This document shows positions 36,503 through 48,339 of a DNA stretch of 64,000 nt, one piece after another; within the stretch, counting starts at the first letter, position 1; each line of letters begins with the position of its first letter. The notes under the pieces are model-generated. The model was given only the letters and a program-made list of their open reading frames with translations. It made no database searches and had not been told where the DNA came from. The translations under genes were made by a program, and so were the position numbers. The stretch comes from Botryotinia globosa (taxonomy: Eukaryota > Ascomycota > Leotiomycetes > Helotiales > Sclerotiniaceae). The stretch is from assembly GCA_014898425.1 (NCBI GenBank), contig RCSZ01000002.1, forward strand, positions 1,116,001 to 1,180,000. Direction: 5' to 3'.

Positions 36503-37795
36503 CTATCCAGCCGCGAGAGCCAACCCCTCCATCCTCCTTCTCAAAGTCGAACTCTCTTCTTCATCTTCTACATCTACCTCTATCTCCATTTTCGGTCGAT
36601 TCTTATTCAATCCCTCTAGTAAAACGCATGCCTTGCATATCTCTTGACTGGACATATATCCACATTTCTTACAGGTTCCCAGTGTTTGTTTTGTGAGTTT
36701 TCGACCATCCTTCTTGCCACCTTTTTGTGTTTGGGATTTGTCTATTCTATCGTGACGTTGACCGTTGGTGGTATTTAATGCGATGGATGTTACATCGATT
36801 TCTCTTCCCGAGGCTTCTTCGTCTGCTTGAAGTTTCTTTTCCATATCCGCCATTTCACCCCCACTTGATCGACCATTAGTTCCGCAACCTCCATTGCCTT
36901 CCTCCTCCTCATTGGTAGTTGCTAATGAGACTTTTTGACTCTTGCAGTGACTTATTCCGGTAACTTCTGCTGGTACTAACTTCGCCATGTCTTCTCCGCT
37001 GCGCACAACATCCAAGATGGCACTAGGTCGTACTCTCTCTAGATTCTTGATCAAACTTCGCGCGCTGCCTCTGAAAGCCTCGGGACTGTATAAACATTCC
37101 GTCGTGAAATAATCCAACTTCTTGTGATGCGCATAGAGCACAATCTCCTTCTCATACGCATATTTCAGAGGTTTGCTTCTACGCACCTCGCTCGATTCGT
37201 CACCGGTGACGATGCTAGTACTCCTCGCCAGCCTAGGCAAATCTCCGCGCAGCAGATTCATCAAAATAGTTTCTGCGACATCATCTGCATTATGTCCAGT
37301 AACCACATGGTTGATGCCCAGCATTTTTGCCCCTCGATCTAAAGCCTGTCTGCGAAAGACGCCACAATATGTACAATTCCCCTTCTTGCCTATTGTTTCG
37401 ACTACTTGATCCATGGTCCATCCATATAGTTCATCATATCCTACAATCTTAAGAGCCATATCGTATTGGACCGCATTGCGCTTGACAGTTTCGAGGGAGT
37501 CATCGCGATAGCCTTTGATTCCTTCGTCGATACTTAGTAGAACGAGTTCGAGTCCGTAATTATGTCTTTCATTCAGAGTCTTGAGAACTGAAGCCAATAC
37601 TGTTGAGTCTTTTCCTCCGGATGCTCCTATTGCGATTTTGTCGCCTGGTGAGAAGAGTGATGTAGAAGTAATTGTATGATGAATTTCTGCTTCAAAGATA
37701 CTGATAAAACAGGCTTTACACAGTTTTTGATGATTCTTTGGTCGAATAATTAATGCTCTTGCAGTCTTGCAAATGGCACAAGGTGTTGGTGCCAT
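36503..37795 (-). CDS. NCS6: Cytoplasmic tRNA 2-thiolation protein 1
   Basis: One uninterrupted frame of 430 codons. With Ncs2 it thiolates the wobble uridine of cytoplasmic tRNAs for Lys, Gln and Glu, using sulfur passed from Urm1. The N-terminal [15 protein letters not shown] and LCKACF form the first Cys zinc knuckle. The ATP pyrophosphatase P-loop is [13 protein letters not shown] (SGGxDS pattern). [13 protein letters not shown] and [22 protein letters not shown] are the catalytic and tRNA-side motifs. A second Cys pair set near the C-terminus ([21 protein letters not shown]) is also typical. An extra acidic, Ser/Gly-rich linker of about 80 residues (residues about 290-370) makes it longer than yeast Ncs6. 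It faces eL8 head to head across 289 bases. Confidence 0.96.
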   Translation of the reverse strand: MAPTPCAICKTARALIIRPKNHQKLCKACFISIFEAEIHHTITSTSLFSPGDKIAIGASGGKDSTVLASVLKTLNERHNYGLELVLLSIDEGIKGYRDDSLETVKRNAVQYDMALKIVGYDELYGWTMDQVVETIGKKGNCTYCGVFRRQALDRGAKMLGINHVVTGHNADDVAETILMNLLRGDLPRLARSTSIVTGDESSEVRRSKPLKYAYEKEIVLYAHHKKLDYFTTECLYSPEAFRGSARSLIKNLERVRPSAILDVVRSGEDMAKLVPAEVTGISHCKSQKVSLATTNEEEEGNGGCGTNGRSSGGEMADMEKKLQADEEASGREIDVTSIALNTTNGQRHDRIDKSQTQKGGKKDGRKLTKQTLGTCKKCGYMSSQEICKACVLLEGLNKNRPKMEIEVDVEDEEESSTLRRRMEGLALAAG

Positions 37796-38084
37796 CGTTA
37801 TTCAAAATCAACTGTTGAAAGGCAAATATTGTCATAGAACTTCTTATCCACAAATCATCGCGGGGAATTAATAAAAATGTCGATAGTGAAGTTTATCAAA
37901 CGGACAATCTGCCCGCTTCTCACGTGAGCAAAAGTCCAGAATCGCTTAGCGCGCCAAGATTTTCAAATCTCTAGCGCGCACATTGAATAATTCTCAAAAT
38001 CGAGAAAATCTTTTCTTGTTGATATTATTCCTCTCGACGACAACTACGAATCGACAACTTCTCGCCGCTTCGAAATCGATCAAT
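37796..38084. promoter_or_regulatory. Bidirectional promoter of NCS6 and eL8
   Basis: Only 289 bases separate the two divergent start codons. At 37920-37927 lies TCACGTGA, a perfect palindrome matching the Cbf1-type bHLH site. At 37948-37979 the palindrome AGATTT-TC-AAATCT is flanked on each side by GCGCGC-like sequence. Two genes for translation (a tRNA modifier and a ribosomal protein) sharing one control region suggests joint regulation; this is inferred. Confidence 0.55.
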
Positions 38085-39164
38085 ATGGTAAGCTATCAAT
38101 GTTTTTGACTGTCTTTTTAATGAAATAATACGACTCGCCATCAGCTCTCGTACCTCTACGAGCAATCGCACGTCGAGATGCAATTTTCAATCAAATTACC
38201 TTTCGAGGTTTTTGATTTTGATTTGGCTTGAGCTATGTTCTGTGTAGCAATACCAGATGTAGTCTCTTTAGAGTTCAAAGAAGACACTTGGTGAACACTC
38301 GCTGATGTCTACTTTTCTCAATGACAGCCTCCAAAGTCCGGAAAGAAGGCGGCGCCAGCCCCATTCCCCCAGTCCAAAGCTGGTGCGGGATCAAAGAAGG
38401 CAGCCAAGGTACGTGAATTCCATCCTCGTTCTGACGTCCATCCAAATACTAATGCGAACAAGAACCCTCTCATCGAGAAGCGTACCCGTAACTTCGGTAT
38501 CGGTCAAGACATCCAGCCCAGAAGAAATCTTTCCCGTATGGTGAAGTGGCCCGAGTATGTCCGTCTTCAACGCCAAAAGAAGATCTTGAACATGAGATTG
38601 AAGGTCCCACCTGCGATCGCTCAATTCCAACACGTTCTCGACCGCAACACCGCCGCCCAAGCCCTCAAGCTCCTCAACAAGTACCGCCCAGAGACCAAGC
38701 CTGAGAAGAAGGAGCGTCTCTTGAAGGAGGCCACCGCCATCAAGGAGGGAAAGAAGAAGGAAGACGTCAGCAAGAAGCCATACGCCGTCAAGTACGGTCT
38801 TAACCACGTTGTTGGTTTGATCGAAGCTAAGAAGGCCTCTTTGGTCCTCATCCCTAACGATGTTGACCCAATTGAGTTGGTTATCTTCCTTCCAGCTTTG
38901 TGCAAGAAGATGGGTGTCCCATACGCCATCATCAAGGGTAAGGCCAGACTCGGCACGGTCGTTCACAAGAAGACCGCTGCTGTTCTCGCTCTTACTGAGG
39001 TTCGCTCCGAGGACAAGTCCGAGTTGTCGAAATTGGTTCAAGCCATCAAGGAGGGACATGATGAGTCCGCTACCAGACACTGGGGAGGTGGAATCATGGG
39101 TGCCAAGGCTAACGCCCGCACTGAGAAGAAGCGCAAGGCCCTTGAGAGCGCTATCAAGATCTAA
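38085..39164 (+). CDS. RPL8: 60S ribosomal protein eL8 (L7a/L8 family)
   Basis: Exons 38085-38087 (only the ATG), 38328-38408 and 38463-39164 give 261 residues. The N-terminus is the basic [15 protein letters not shown] segment, then [19 protein letters not shown] and [22 protein letters not shown], signatures of the L7a/L8 family. The C-terminal half is the L7Ae RNA-binding domain ([29 protein letters not shown]). It binds 25S rRNA in the large subunit. A 240-base intron directly after the ATG and a 54-base second intron are typical of highly expressed ribosomal protein genes. Codon choice is biased toward C-ending and AAG codons, as in the Hsp70 gene, in line with high expression. Confidence 0.97.
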
Positions 39165-41225
39165 ATATGATCATATAGTGACTTTTACATCCGGCGTTCT
39201 TTTATGATATTATGGCATGGCAGGGACACTTAGCTAGGCAAGCAGCTTAAGAAATCAAAATATCAAGGCTGTATGATACCATAATTTATTTGACTTTTTG
39301 ATTTTGTTCAAACAGTACGTGTGTGTGCCCTTTGCAAATCTTTGTGATCTCTTTTTCATTTCCTTGTGTTACATCGGAATCTCTTCCCTTTCCCCGTCTC
39401 CCAAGAAAATTTAGTCAATTCTATCAAAATTTGATTCATCAAACTTCCACAAAGCAACTGGGATAATCCCATAATGGTTAGGTAAGGTTACATTACATTG
39501 CAATTTTGCCCAACTTCCAGCCAAGTCTATGTTTATGAAGAGAAAAATAGGAAAAAGGACGGAAGAATTTTTAGAATTTTCTTGGAAAGGGCTTGGGGAA
39601 ACACCACCAAGAGTTGATAGCCACGGCAAAGCATGGGAAACCAAGGCAAGCTCCGGCACTCGGACGGACTGTCGGGATAATCGGTATTTTGGAGGTGTGG
39701 AATGAATCTTGGTATACCTTCATGTACGAAATGGATGGATCATGGATACGATGGATGAAATGGATCCGATGAATCATGGGTATGGAAATCGAGAAGTTCT
39801 CAGGGGAAGCTGTTCAAGAATGAAGATATATGGTTTTGTATGGAGAGATTAAATCTGGACCTGAGTAAATGGGATCAATGGCATTGTAATATCTCGGGAG
39901 TACGGCTTTATACTGGGGATTAATGTATGGAATTTGAGGGATATAGATACGATAGATATGAAGTTATATCGGAATGGAAGACGGAAGAGAGGGCGGAAGA
40001 GAAGGGGAGGGGAGAGAACGAGGGATGTACAGTATCATGTAACATGGCAATGAAGCCGACAAGCAAAGGTTGAAGGGAAGCAGCGAGAAAGGCAGAGGAC
40101 GTAGGAAATGGTAAGAGATGAATGATACTTTGACACTGTCTGGACTCTGGACTCTGGACTCTGGTATGATACACTTGGATGGATCCGATGCGTCACAAGT
40201 GATTGTTTGATACTCTGTGGCTTTTTCCCCTTCCGGAGATCTTGGGAATGATCAGACAGACATGGATTGTTTGTGAGTCGTGACAAACTTTGTGTGTGGT
40301 GTTTGTTGTCTTTACATTGGGTGGAATCGTGGATGGATGATGGATTTACCTAATCATTGCATATACCTAGTATATATAATATAATAAATACCATGAAGAA
40401 AAATAATCATCATATATATTATACATGTATACATATATACATATATACATATATACATATATCATCCAGCTTTCAAATTTCCACACTACACCACACCACA
40501 CCACATCACATACATCACGATTCACATCACATCACTTCCCTCCCATCCCATCACTTCCCATCCCTTCCCTTCCCACGAATTGAATTGAGTAATTCCAATT
40601 GGCCAACTCTTATCGAGAAAAAATAAAATAGATTCTCTCTTATCGTACCAGTTGAAAACCCCCGGCTCCTTGGTTTCTTGGTATGTATGTATGTATGTAC
40701 ATATGTATGACTGACTGGTCACTGGCTGGCTGGATGGATGGATCACTTGGTTCGCGTTCTTTGAATTCGAATCTTATTATATTTTATTATTATTATTATT
40801 ATTATTATTAGTTATTAGTCTTCTCTCTAATTCCACTAGCTCCACCAAGTTTGTTTCTGAGTTTGAACTTTGAACGTGCTGAAGTCTCCATTTCACTCAA
40901 TTCGGTCCCCTCAACACTTTTGAAGAAAACTAAATGTGCTAAGATCGGCACCGTTCAAAACTTATTACTCATATATTCTGCTCCCCATATTTCAATCTAT
41001 CTCGTCGTAAAATCAATCCTACGCAATACTCCGTACAATCGCATCGAGTTCCTAAATACCTCCCTCCTATTCTGGATACCTACCATATTGAAATACGATA
41101 CTTGACGATTACGAAGATTAGGAGATTCTCTATAAAAGAAGCGGAGAGAGTCTTTGTGAAATTAAGAAGAAGGAAGAATTTCAATTGATAAGAAAGAAGT
41201 TTGAGAAATTGTTACAAGAATTATA
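39165..41225. other. Two-kilobase spacer with microsatellites
   Basis: Contains tggactc repeats (40140-40162), a tacatata run (about 40423-40465), gtatgtat runs (40680-40705) and an att run (about 40783-40812). The frames found have simple composition. The last 300 bases are the likely promoter of the carbonic anhydrase gene. Confidence 0.5.
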
Positions 41226-42165
41226 ATGGGCTCTGGTAATTATCCCCCTCTTACAATTGTTCAACCATCTCTTGTATACTCTCTTGTTACATCTAGGACT
41301 GTATACAGAGACAAGACAAAAGAAGGCTCATGACGCTCATCCTAACAATCCCATAGAAACTCCCTTCGATTATGCCTTGAGCTCCAACGCCGCATGGGCA
41401 GGCTATAAGAGCCATCAAAACCCCAAATTCTTCCCTACTATGGCCCAAGGCCAAACTCCCAGCATCCGTAAGTCCTCCCACCTACGCTTCACAGACCCCG
41501 CTCTCTTTACCCCCTTCCCCGCGGGTAAACAACAGTCCTAACGCCCCCCAGTCTGGCTCGGCTGCTCTGACTCCCGTGTGCCCGAAACCACCGTTCTCGG
41601 TCTCCAACCCGGTGATGTCTTCGTCCATCGTAATATCGCCAATATCGTCTCGCCTACCGATATCAATTCCTCGGCCGTCATCGAATATGCCGTTGCGCAT
41701 CTGAAGGTATCGCATATTGTTTTGTGCGGGCACACTTGCTGCGGTGGTGCTGCTGCTGCGTTGGGTGGTGCAAGGGTAGGCGGAGTTTTGGATACTTGGC
41801 TTGCGCCGCTCAAGGCATTGAGTAAATTGCACGAGAAAGAATTGAAGGGAATCAAGGAAGATTCCGCAAGGGCAGTCCGTCTAGCCGAGTTGAATGTTGC
41901 GAAAGGAGTGGAGGTGCTTATGGGAAATGTGGTTGTGGAAGAGGCGGTCCGTGAGAGGGGATTGAAGGTTCATGGTGTTGTGTATGATATTGGCTGTGGA
42001 AAGATTCGGGATCTGGGTGTAGGAAATTGCAATGATGAGGAGGAGGAAGAAGAAGTTGCCGGGACAGATGGAGCCACGGAGTCGAAAGGAGCAAAGGAGT
42101 TGGTCCAAGGTGCGCATGGAATCCTGGTTTTTGGAAAGGGGGGAGCAACGCTCAGTACCGCATAA
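41226..42165 (+). CDS. Beta-class carbonic anhydrase
   Basis: Exons 41226-41235 (10 bases), 41297-41467 and 41552-42165 give 264 residues. The zinc ligands are visible: Cys in WLGCSDSRVPE (the CDSR motif with the catalytic Asp-Arg pair) and the His and Cys of VLCGHTCCGG. The N-terminal LSSNAAWAGYKSHQNPKFFPTMAQGQ region is the usual dimer arm. The enzyme interconverts carbon dioxide and bicarbonate and, in fungi, supplies bicarbonate for carboxylases and CO2 sensing, as yeast Nce103. The loop near residues 220-240 has an inserted acidic run (NDEEEEEEVAGTDG). No obvious mitochondrial presequence, so it is probably cytosolic. The intron at ATC-C|TC restores the SIL-WLGCSDSR join. Confidence 0.94.
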
Positions 42166-43718
42166 TGGGGATGAAATGTATGGATAGATGAGTTTTGGAT
42201 ACGCACACATACATGTTATGCTGTGTAGAATGAGTGTGAAGGGAAAGGAAGACGGCAATGGGAGTTTGAGGCAAGGCGGGTTTTTGTTTAAATCGAGCAA
42301 AGATGAAAGGAGAGCTGTTTGGGAATTAGATCGATTAGAAAGTCGAAAACAATGAATGTCATTTAATAAATCATCAAAAAATCACAATCATATGATATGG
42401 TCATCGCATAGTCTACCTAGGTATGCATTGGATAATTATCCCTGTACAAAATTGTGGAAGATGCAAACAGGAACTTTAGAAGTACCATTGATATCAGATA
42501 TCAGAGCAATCAGAGCAATGAAGTATCAGATCAATATCTGCATTTTTCTACCTTTCCTCGTCGGGTTTTGGAGTCATCTAGGTAGGGTGAATGCTTGAAG
42601 AAGCACCGTTGTTAGTATAGCAAAGTCTGTAATGCTTCCTTTTCTTTCTTTTACAAGGACTAGATGAAATTGAATCGGATCACTGGATTAAATTGGACGG
42701 GATTATAATAGAACAAACCATCTACTAAGTACCTAAGTACCTAGGTAGCATTCTCATATCGAATTGGAAGTTGGAAGTTGGAAGTAGGAAGTAGGAAGTA
42801 GGAATGCCATGCTATGTTATACCATATAGATTCATTATATTCATTATATTCATCCCATCATCACATCTTCACATTTCCATACTCCTTCCTCTCATATCCT
42901 CCTATATCTCTTCTTGAAGTCTCGATGTTTCTAGAGTTTTGAAGGATTTCAAGGTTCCTAGGGGTTTCAAGGTTTCAAGGTTTCAAGGTTTCAAGATTTC
43001 AAGGTTTCAAGGTTGATTGATGGATGGCCTTTATTCTCTCGAGTTTTGAAGCTCGGAGCTCGGAGCTCGGAACTCGGAACTCGGAACTTGGGATTTGTCG
43101 ATTTCCAGATCGATGTAAGATACCACCAGGTGTACTAGATACCCATATTCTTCACTCCCTACTCCCTACTCCCTACTCTTCACTCCCACCAATCCAAACA
43201 TCAGATTTGAGATTATAACAAAGTGATGCTTGAAGTCTTGAACCCTGGAAAGGGGGAACAGAGCGAGATCGCTCAGTAATAAAACTTCTTAGTTCCTAGA
43301 TATTTGAGTTTGGATTTGCATTTTGTTTTGTTTTTGTTGGTTCGGGTATGAAGGAGTGTGGGCAGTCTTTGATCTTGCTTGGAAAGGGTTGTATTAAACC
43401 ACTTGACTTCTCGATGCCGCGAGAGATATACATATTTGGAAGACCGAAGGATGGAAGATGGTAGAAGTGAAGAATTGGATGTAGATACATTCGGAAAGTG
43501 AAAATGAGGATTCCATATTGGAGTCTTCCTTTAGAATAGTTTCTCGCATAGGGTGTAAGTATGATAAGTATGTTGAATATGATATCCTCTTATTTTGAAT
43601 TGTTCTCTTCTTTCAAAACTCATGTGGTATCTATTGTAACGCATTAACATGGTTTCTCGTTCCGAATCTATTTTTTTGTAACTTCAGTATTTCCCTGTCT
43701 CATATGCATCTCGTTATC
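42166..43718. other. Spacer with several simple repeats
   Basis: Convergent gene ends lie on both sides. Contains two TACCTAGGTA palindromes (42414-42423, 42738-42747), ggaagt(t/a)g repeats (about 42769-42804), ggtttcaa repeats (about 42962-43012), ctcgga(a/g) repeats (about 43052-43088) and tactccc repeats (about 43157-43181). No gene seen. Confidence 0.55.
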
Positions 43719-45287
43719 TCAAAAGCCTTCTACAGAAACACCCACCCCCTTTTCCCTCGCTAACTTAATTAACTCCGCCCCAACCACCAAATCCATAAGA
43801 CCCATCCCCACACTCTTATATATCACATTCCCGTTCCTCAACCATCGACTCATTGAATCTTCCTTTTCTGTCTGTACCCCCTTTCCTAACATTCCTAATG
43901 TACCACTTGAATTAGTAGTATTTGTGCTTGTAGATCCTGTTCTGGGTTTGCGGAACGAGAAAGAAGATGTACGAGAAGGACTGCGAGAGGATGAAGGAGA
44001 TGTGGAATTTTCGGAGTGAAACATGCTGGCTATGCTGCGAGCCAGAGGCGGAGAGGTGGGAGAGAGTGGTGAGCCTGGGGTTGGTGTTGCGTCACCGTTG
44101 CCAGTTGCGTCAATGTGTAAATTATGGAGGTCGAGTGAGCTACGTGGAGATTCATCTGAATCATCAATGGCAGATGAACAATTGAGAGAATCAATTCCAT
44201 GGGACAGCATGACCAATTCGCCCAATTCAACCAAATTCTTTGCCGAAACATTGCCTTGAATTATTTCACCTGCTTCTTGTTTGCATCCGTCTATCGTATC
44301 AACTACGATTACCCCGCCTTCTTCGGCATGCCTATGAAAATGATGGCCACTTCCATGAACTTTAACTGCTTGCGCCACAACCTCAAGAGGTATTTCGATC
44401 ATATGAGGTTTATAACTACCTATGGCGACAATAAGCCGCCCCTTCTTCCTACCTTCTGTATTTGTTAAAATAGAATGAGGGAATAAAGGCGAGGTTGATG
44501 GAGTTGTGCAAAAGATAACATCCGAAGCTCGAATGTATTCTTTCTCGAGACGAGCAAATTCTCCATAGGCGGGGCTAAGAACAGAGAACTTTACATTGCT
44601 CCAACCTTCAAGTTCCTTCGTAGCAGTAGGTACTTCGAGAAATGCTTTCATTAGATTGCGCACCCGGTCCGTAAAGGCGCGAGATATGATATTTACTTGT
44701 TTTATAGTCGGGCCGCGGAGAATGAGAGCGAGACGAACGTGCCAAAACGCTTGCTTTCCAGCACCAAATACTGTTATAGTTTTGACCTTGGTACGGGGTG
44801 TAATGAGAAGGGAGGAAGCTAGAGCTGTGCGAAAAGCAGTGGTCTCTGATGCATTGAGAAAGCCGAACGGCAACCCTGTTTTATCCATGAGTGTAAGAGA
44901 ACCTTGAGGAGTGCTTGGAGTTTTAGTCGATGAAGAGGTGGATATGGAGTCCGAGTCCGAAGATTCATTGGAAGAACCTGGCTGAGGAAGAGTAACAACT
45001 GTGATTGTTAAAACCTGCTGTTACAATGTAACCAAGAAAGGGGGTTTACCTTTGATTCCAATACCCGCACATGCAGTAGAGGGCATGAATAGTGTTGTCC
45101 TTTTATGCTTTGACTCAAGAACTGTTCTTCTAGGCTGATGCAAACTGCAGCAGTCATCATCCTGAGTTCCTGTAGAATACTCATGAAGAGCTCTTCTCAT
45201 CTGACCCTGAAACTTTTCCAGATCTTTCAGAGTGAGGTCTTGGAGAAGGTTTTTGATATCCGAGTCTGTTAACACGGTGAGAGACAT
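43719..45287 (-). CDS. Ornithine cyclodeaminase/mu-crystallin-like protein
   Basis: Two exons on the minus strand, 45287-45050 and 44998-43719, joined by a 51-base intron, give 505 residues. The N-terminal domain begins MSLTVLTDSDIKNLL and includes FMPSTACAGIGIKG. After a Ser-rich insert comes MDKTGLPFGFLNASETTAFRTALASSLL, the substrate-side motif. The Rossmann NAD-binding motif is VFGAGKQAFWHVRLAL, and DVIFCTTPSTSPLF and VAIGSYKPHMIEI follow as in the family. Members bind NAD(P) and act as ornithine cyclodeaminases, alanine dehydrogenases or ketimine reductases; the exact activity cannot be read here. A Ser/Pro/Thr-rich insertion of about 110 residues near the C-terminus makes it much longer than the usual 330-400. 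It is divergent from the reductase at 46165. Confidence 0.88.
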
Positions 45288-46164
45288 TTTAGAAGCTATG
45301 TATGATCTGTTTCCACCGTTGAGTTTCTACCGTATGGCGTACTTGGAATTGTTGTAGTTTTCCTCGAGCAAATACATGAATGGATCAACGAAAGAGAAGT
45401 TTGTTTAGAAGCCAAGACTTGAATTACTTAAGCTTCAAGCAAGTTGATTACAATGTACGAAGTAGGTATGTAAAGTACAAAGCAAGGGTTCATTCTCACG
45501 GAATTACGAAGGTGGGATGGGATGAGGATGCTTATCAGGGCCCTTTATCTTAGCTCGAGCGGGGTTAGTCGGATATAAAATCCGTCAAAATTCATATTGA
45601 CCCGTTCATCAAAAAGTACCAGACATATCATATCTATTTACTATGCAGTAGTACACATAGCTTTTCTACACACATTCTTGAAACCATTCTACTGAAAGTC
45701 TTACAATACTTTCAAAACTTCACAGTATATCAACCTTGATTATCATTCTCAACCCTCTTGACAACAAGCCAGGTGAGCTGAAAAGGGACAATGTGAAATG
45801 CTCGGGTTATAGATCCATCTTCCATAATTCCCCAGGTCAATTTCAAATGCACCAGCGAATGTCACGATGAGAAAAGAGAATGGACGACAAAGGAGAAGGT
45901 GCTATGGGAATCACAGGCCCAGATTACATCACCACCATATGGAATATCGGATCTGGAAAGCGGCAGCAGCTCAATTGTGGTTCAATGAGGGGTAGCTCCA
46001 CATGGATTGACAAATAAATCTCATCTGCAGATATCTAGATTATTAATTCATCGAGTCATTCCAAAGGTCCAGGAAGTATTGTCTCTCCGTCTCACAGTTT
46101 TTTTTCTTCCGGAACTTCATATTCGTGGTCAAAGGCTTTCGCAGAAAATCATAGTTGGTACGAC
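45288..46164. other. Divergent intergenic region
   Basis: Upstream of both the cyclodeaminase-like gene and the aldo/keto reductase. Contains a short ATG-started frame near 46007 but nothing conserved. It could serve as a shared promoter. Confidence 0.4.
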
Positions 46165-47384
46165 ATGTCGGCCCCCAAAGAACTCAAGATGGAATACACA
46201 AGACTCGGTAATTCGGGATTAAAGATATCCAAGGTTATCTTTGGTGCCATGTCTTTTGGATCATCTGAATGGCAAGACTGGGTAGCTATTCCTCAATTTG
46301 ATTTGTTACCAAGTATCATGCTAACATCGTAAGGTACTTAACGAGGACGAAGCTCTTCCACTATTGAAACACGCATACGATCTCGGGCTGAATACATGGG
46401 ACACTGCAGATACTTACTCAACGGAAGATCCGAGGAAATCATCGGAAAAACATTGAAGCAATACTCAATTCCAAGAAACAAGGTTGTTATTCTTAGTAAA
46501 TGCTATTTCGGTGTTGCAGAAGATGGAACACAACCACACATTTCGACGCTTCGCACAAATGATGGAGAGATGGTCAACCGGGCTGGCTTGAGCAGAAAGC
46601 ATATTCTCGATGCTGTGGACAACAGCGTTGCTCGATTGGGAACACATATCGATGTCCTGCAGATTCACAGACTCGATCGCGATACTCCCAGGGAGGAAAT
46701 TATGAGAGCCTTGAATGATGTTGTGGAAAGTGGCAAAGTTCGGTATATTGGTGCAAGCAGTGTAAGTTGGATGAATGCATCATAAGATTAACAGTGGAGA
46801 CTTACATATGGTAGATGGCTGCATGGGAATTCCAAACACTACAAAATATCGCAGAGAAGAAAGGCTGGCACAAATTTATCTCCATGCAAAACTATTACAA
46901 CTTGCTTTACCGTGAAGAAGGTATGTTTCTCACTCATCCCTATACGCTTTCAAGATACTTATACAATTTGCAATTAGAACGAGAAATGATTCCATACTGT
47001 AGAGACGTTGGTGTTGGACTTATTCCATGGAGCCCAATTGCCCGAGGGGCACTTGCTCGTCCTTTCAATGATCGAGGCACGAAGCGTGAAAATAGTGATA
47101 TGATGCTCAAGGCTTTGATCCGTAGCAAAGAGACTGAAATCGATAAAATCGTCATTAATCGTGCTGAGGAGATTGCAAAGAAGAATGGAGTTAGCATGGC
47201 AACTATAGCTATTGCTTGGTGTCTTAGCAAGGACAGTGTCAATCCAATTATTGGTTTGAGTAGCAAAGAGAGAATTGAGCAAGCAGTAGAGGCCGTCAAA
47301 TTCGCCAGCTCTGGGAAATTGACTGCAGAGGACATTACATATCTTGAGGAAGGCTACGCACCTAAGGTTGTACAAGGTTATTAA
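46165..47384 (+). pseudogene. Aldo/keto reductase (Kv-beta-like) with one frameshift
   Basis: Coding blocks are 46165-46281, 46334-46761, 46815-46920 and 46978-47384, with clean introns between. The product would be about 345 residues of an NADPH-dependent aldo/keto reductase of the potassium-channel beta-subunit group. Visible are [51 protein letters not shown] and GVGLIPWSPIARGALARP. Within block two the frame shifts by one base between about 46415 and 46424, in the middle of the conserved DTADTYSNGRSEE motif. The block is 428 bases, one short of a multiple of three. Everything before and after is well conserved, so the lesion is recent or a sequence error. No splice choice I can find repairs it. 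It may belong to the terpenoid cluster that follows. Confidence 0.8.
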
Positions 47385-48339
47385 AATATATTGAATGGCA
47401 TCCATGTGGCTTGCAAGGACAGGAATCACAACCGGGTCCATGTACTTACGTTGTCATACCTTTCTTTTGGTCCAACAAAGAATGCCATTCATATCACAAA
47501 CAGGTGATTCATGCTTTGTCGTTTATCATTTCTATATTGGATTTCTTTTCATTGTCCATTCAAATTTCATGAATCGATTCTCCGACTTGATGTATGTCAG
47601 ATATCAGAAACGATGAAGGTTACAAAACTATCGCTGTCATGGTGAATCAAAATTTCTCAACTATTGATTACCGTCAGTCATCTTGCTCCCACACTACTAG
47701 GAACTACATTCTTGCAAAGTAATGATCAACATGATTATTAATTTCTCGGAAGACGCCCTTATTTATATATACAATCCTTGCGTTTCACCACATCATATTA
47801 GAGTGACTTGAAGTCCATACAAGGTTCTTATAGTATCATAGTAAGCCTCGCTCGATTACAATTCATCTGCTTTCGGTCCCAAACTCACGAGTCGGCTCGG
47901 GATTCTAGTCTGGGCAAGCTTTCCCCTGATCTCACTAGTTCTTGTTCGCCTCCTAGTGGGGTAAAAAGTGGCATCGTCAGAACTGATAAGAGAGGGGTCG
48001 GAAAGTATGACCAATATAGGACTCATCAAAGGAAGCAGCGTTGCTGTGCAACCACATCTCCCAAATTAATTACATATCGTATACTGTATGCGACAACAAC
48101 ATTCAGCCAATATATCGTACATTCACTTGCCAAGAGGCGAAAGAATCATTCCGAGGCCTCCAATAAGCTGTTGAGAGTCCTCAGATGTGGATCAGCAGAT
48201 AACCGTCCCCCACTTTATCTTGATTATATTCTTCTTCTGTTTGATAGGATTTAGATCTTTCCTATACACTGCTTGAGTACAGTTACAAAGCTTTTTGGTT
48301 GAGGTCCAAGGCAAGAAGTACTTCTAGAAACCCATCATC
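47385..48339. other. Spacer before the first P450
   Basis: A 148-codon frame at 47808-48254 has ordinary composition but no recognised feature and overlaps the expected promoter. I leave it out as a gene. Confidence 0.4.

Noticed and set aside
47808..48254. 148-codon frame before the first P450
   Set aside because: No conserved motif, no intron logic, and it overlaps the probable promoter; kept only as a note.
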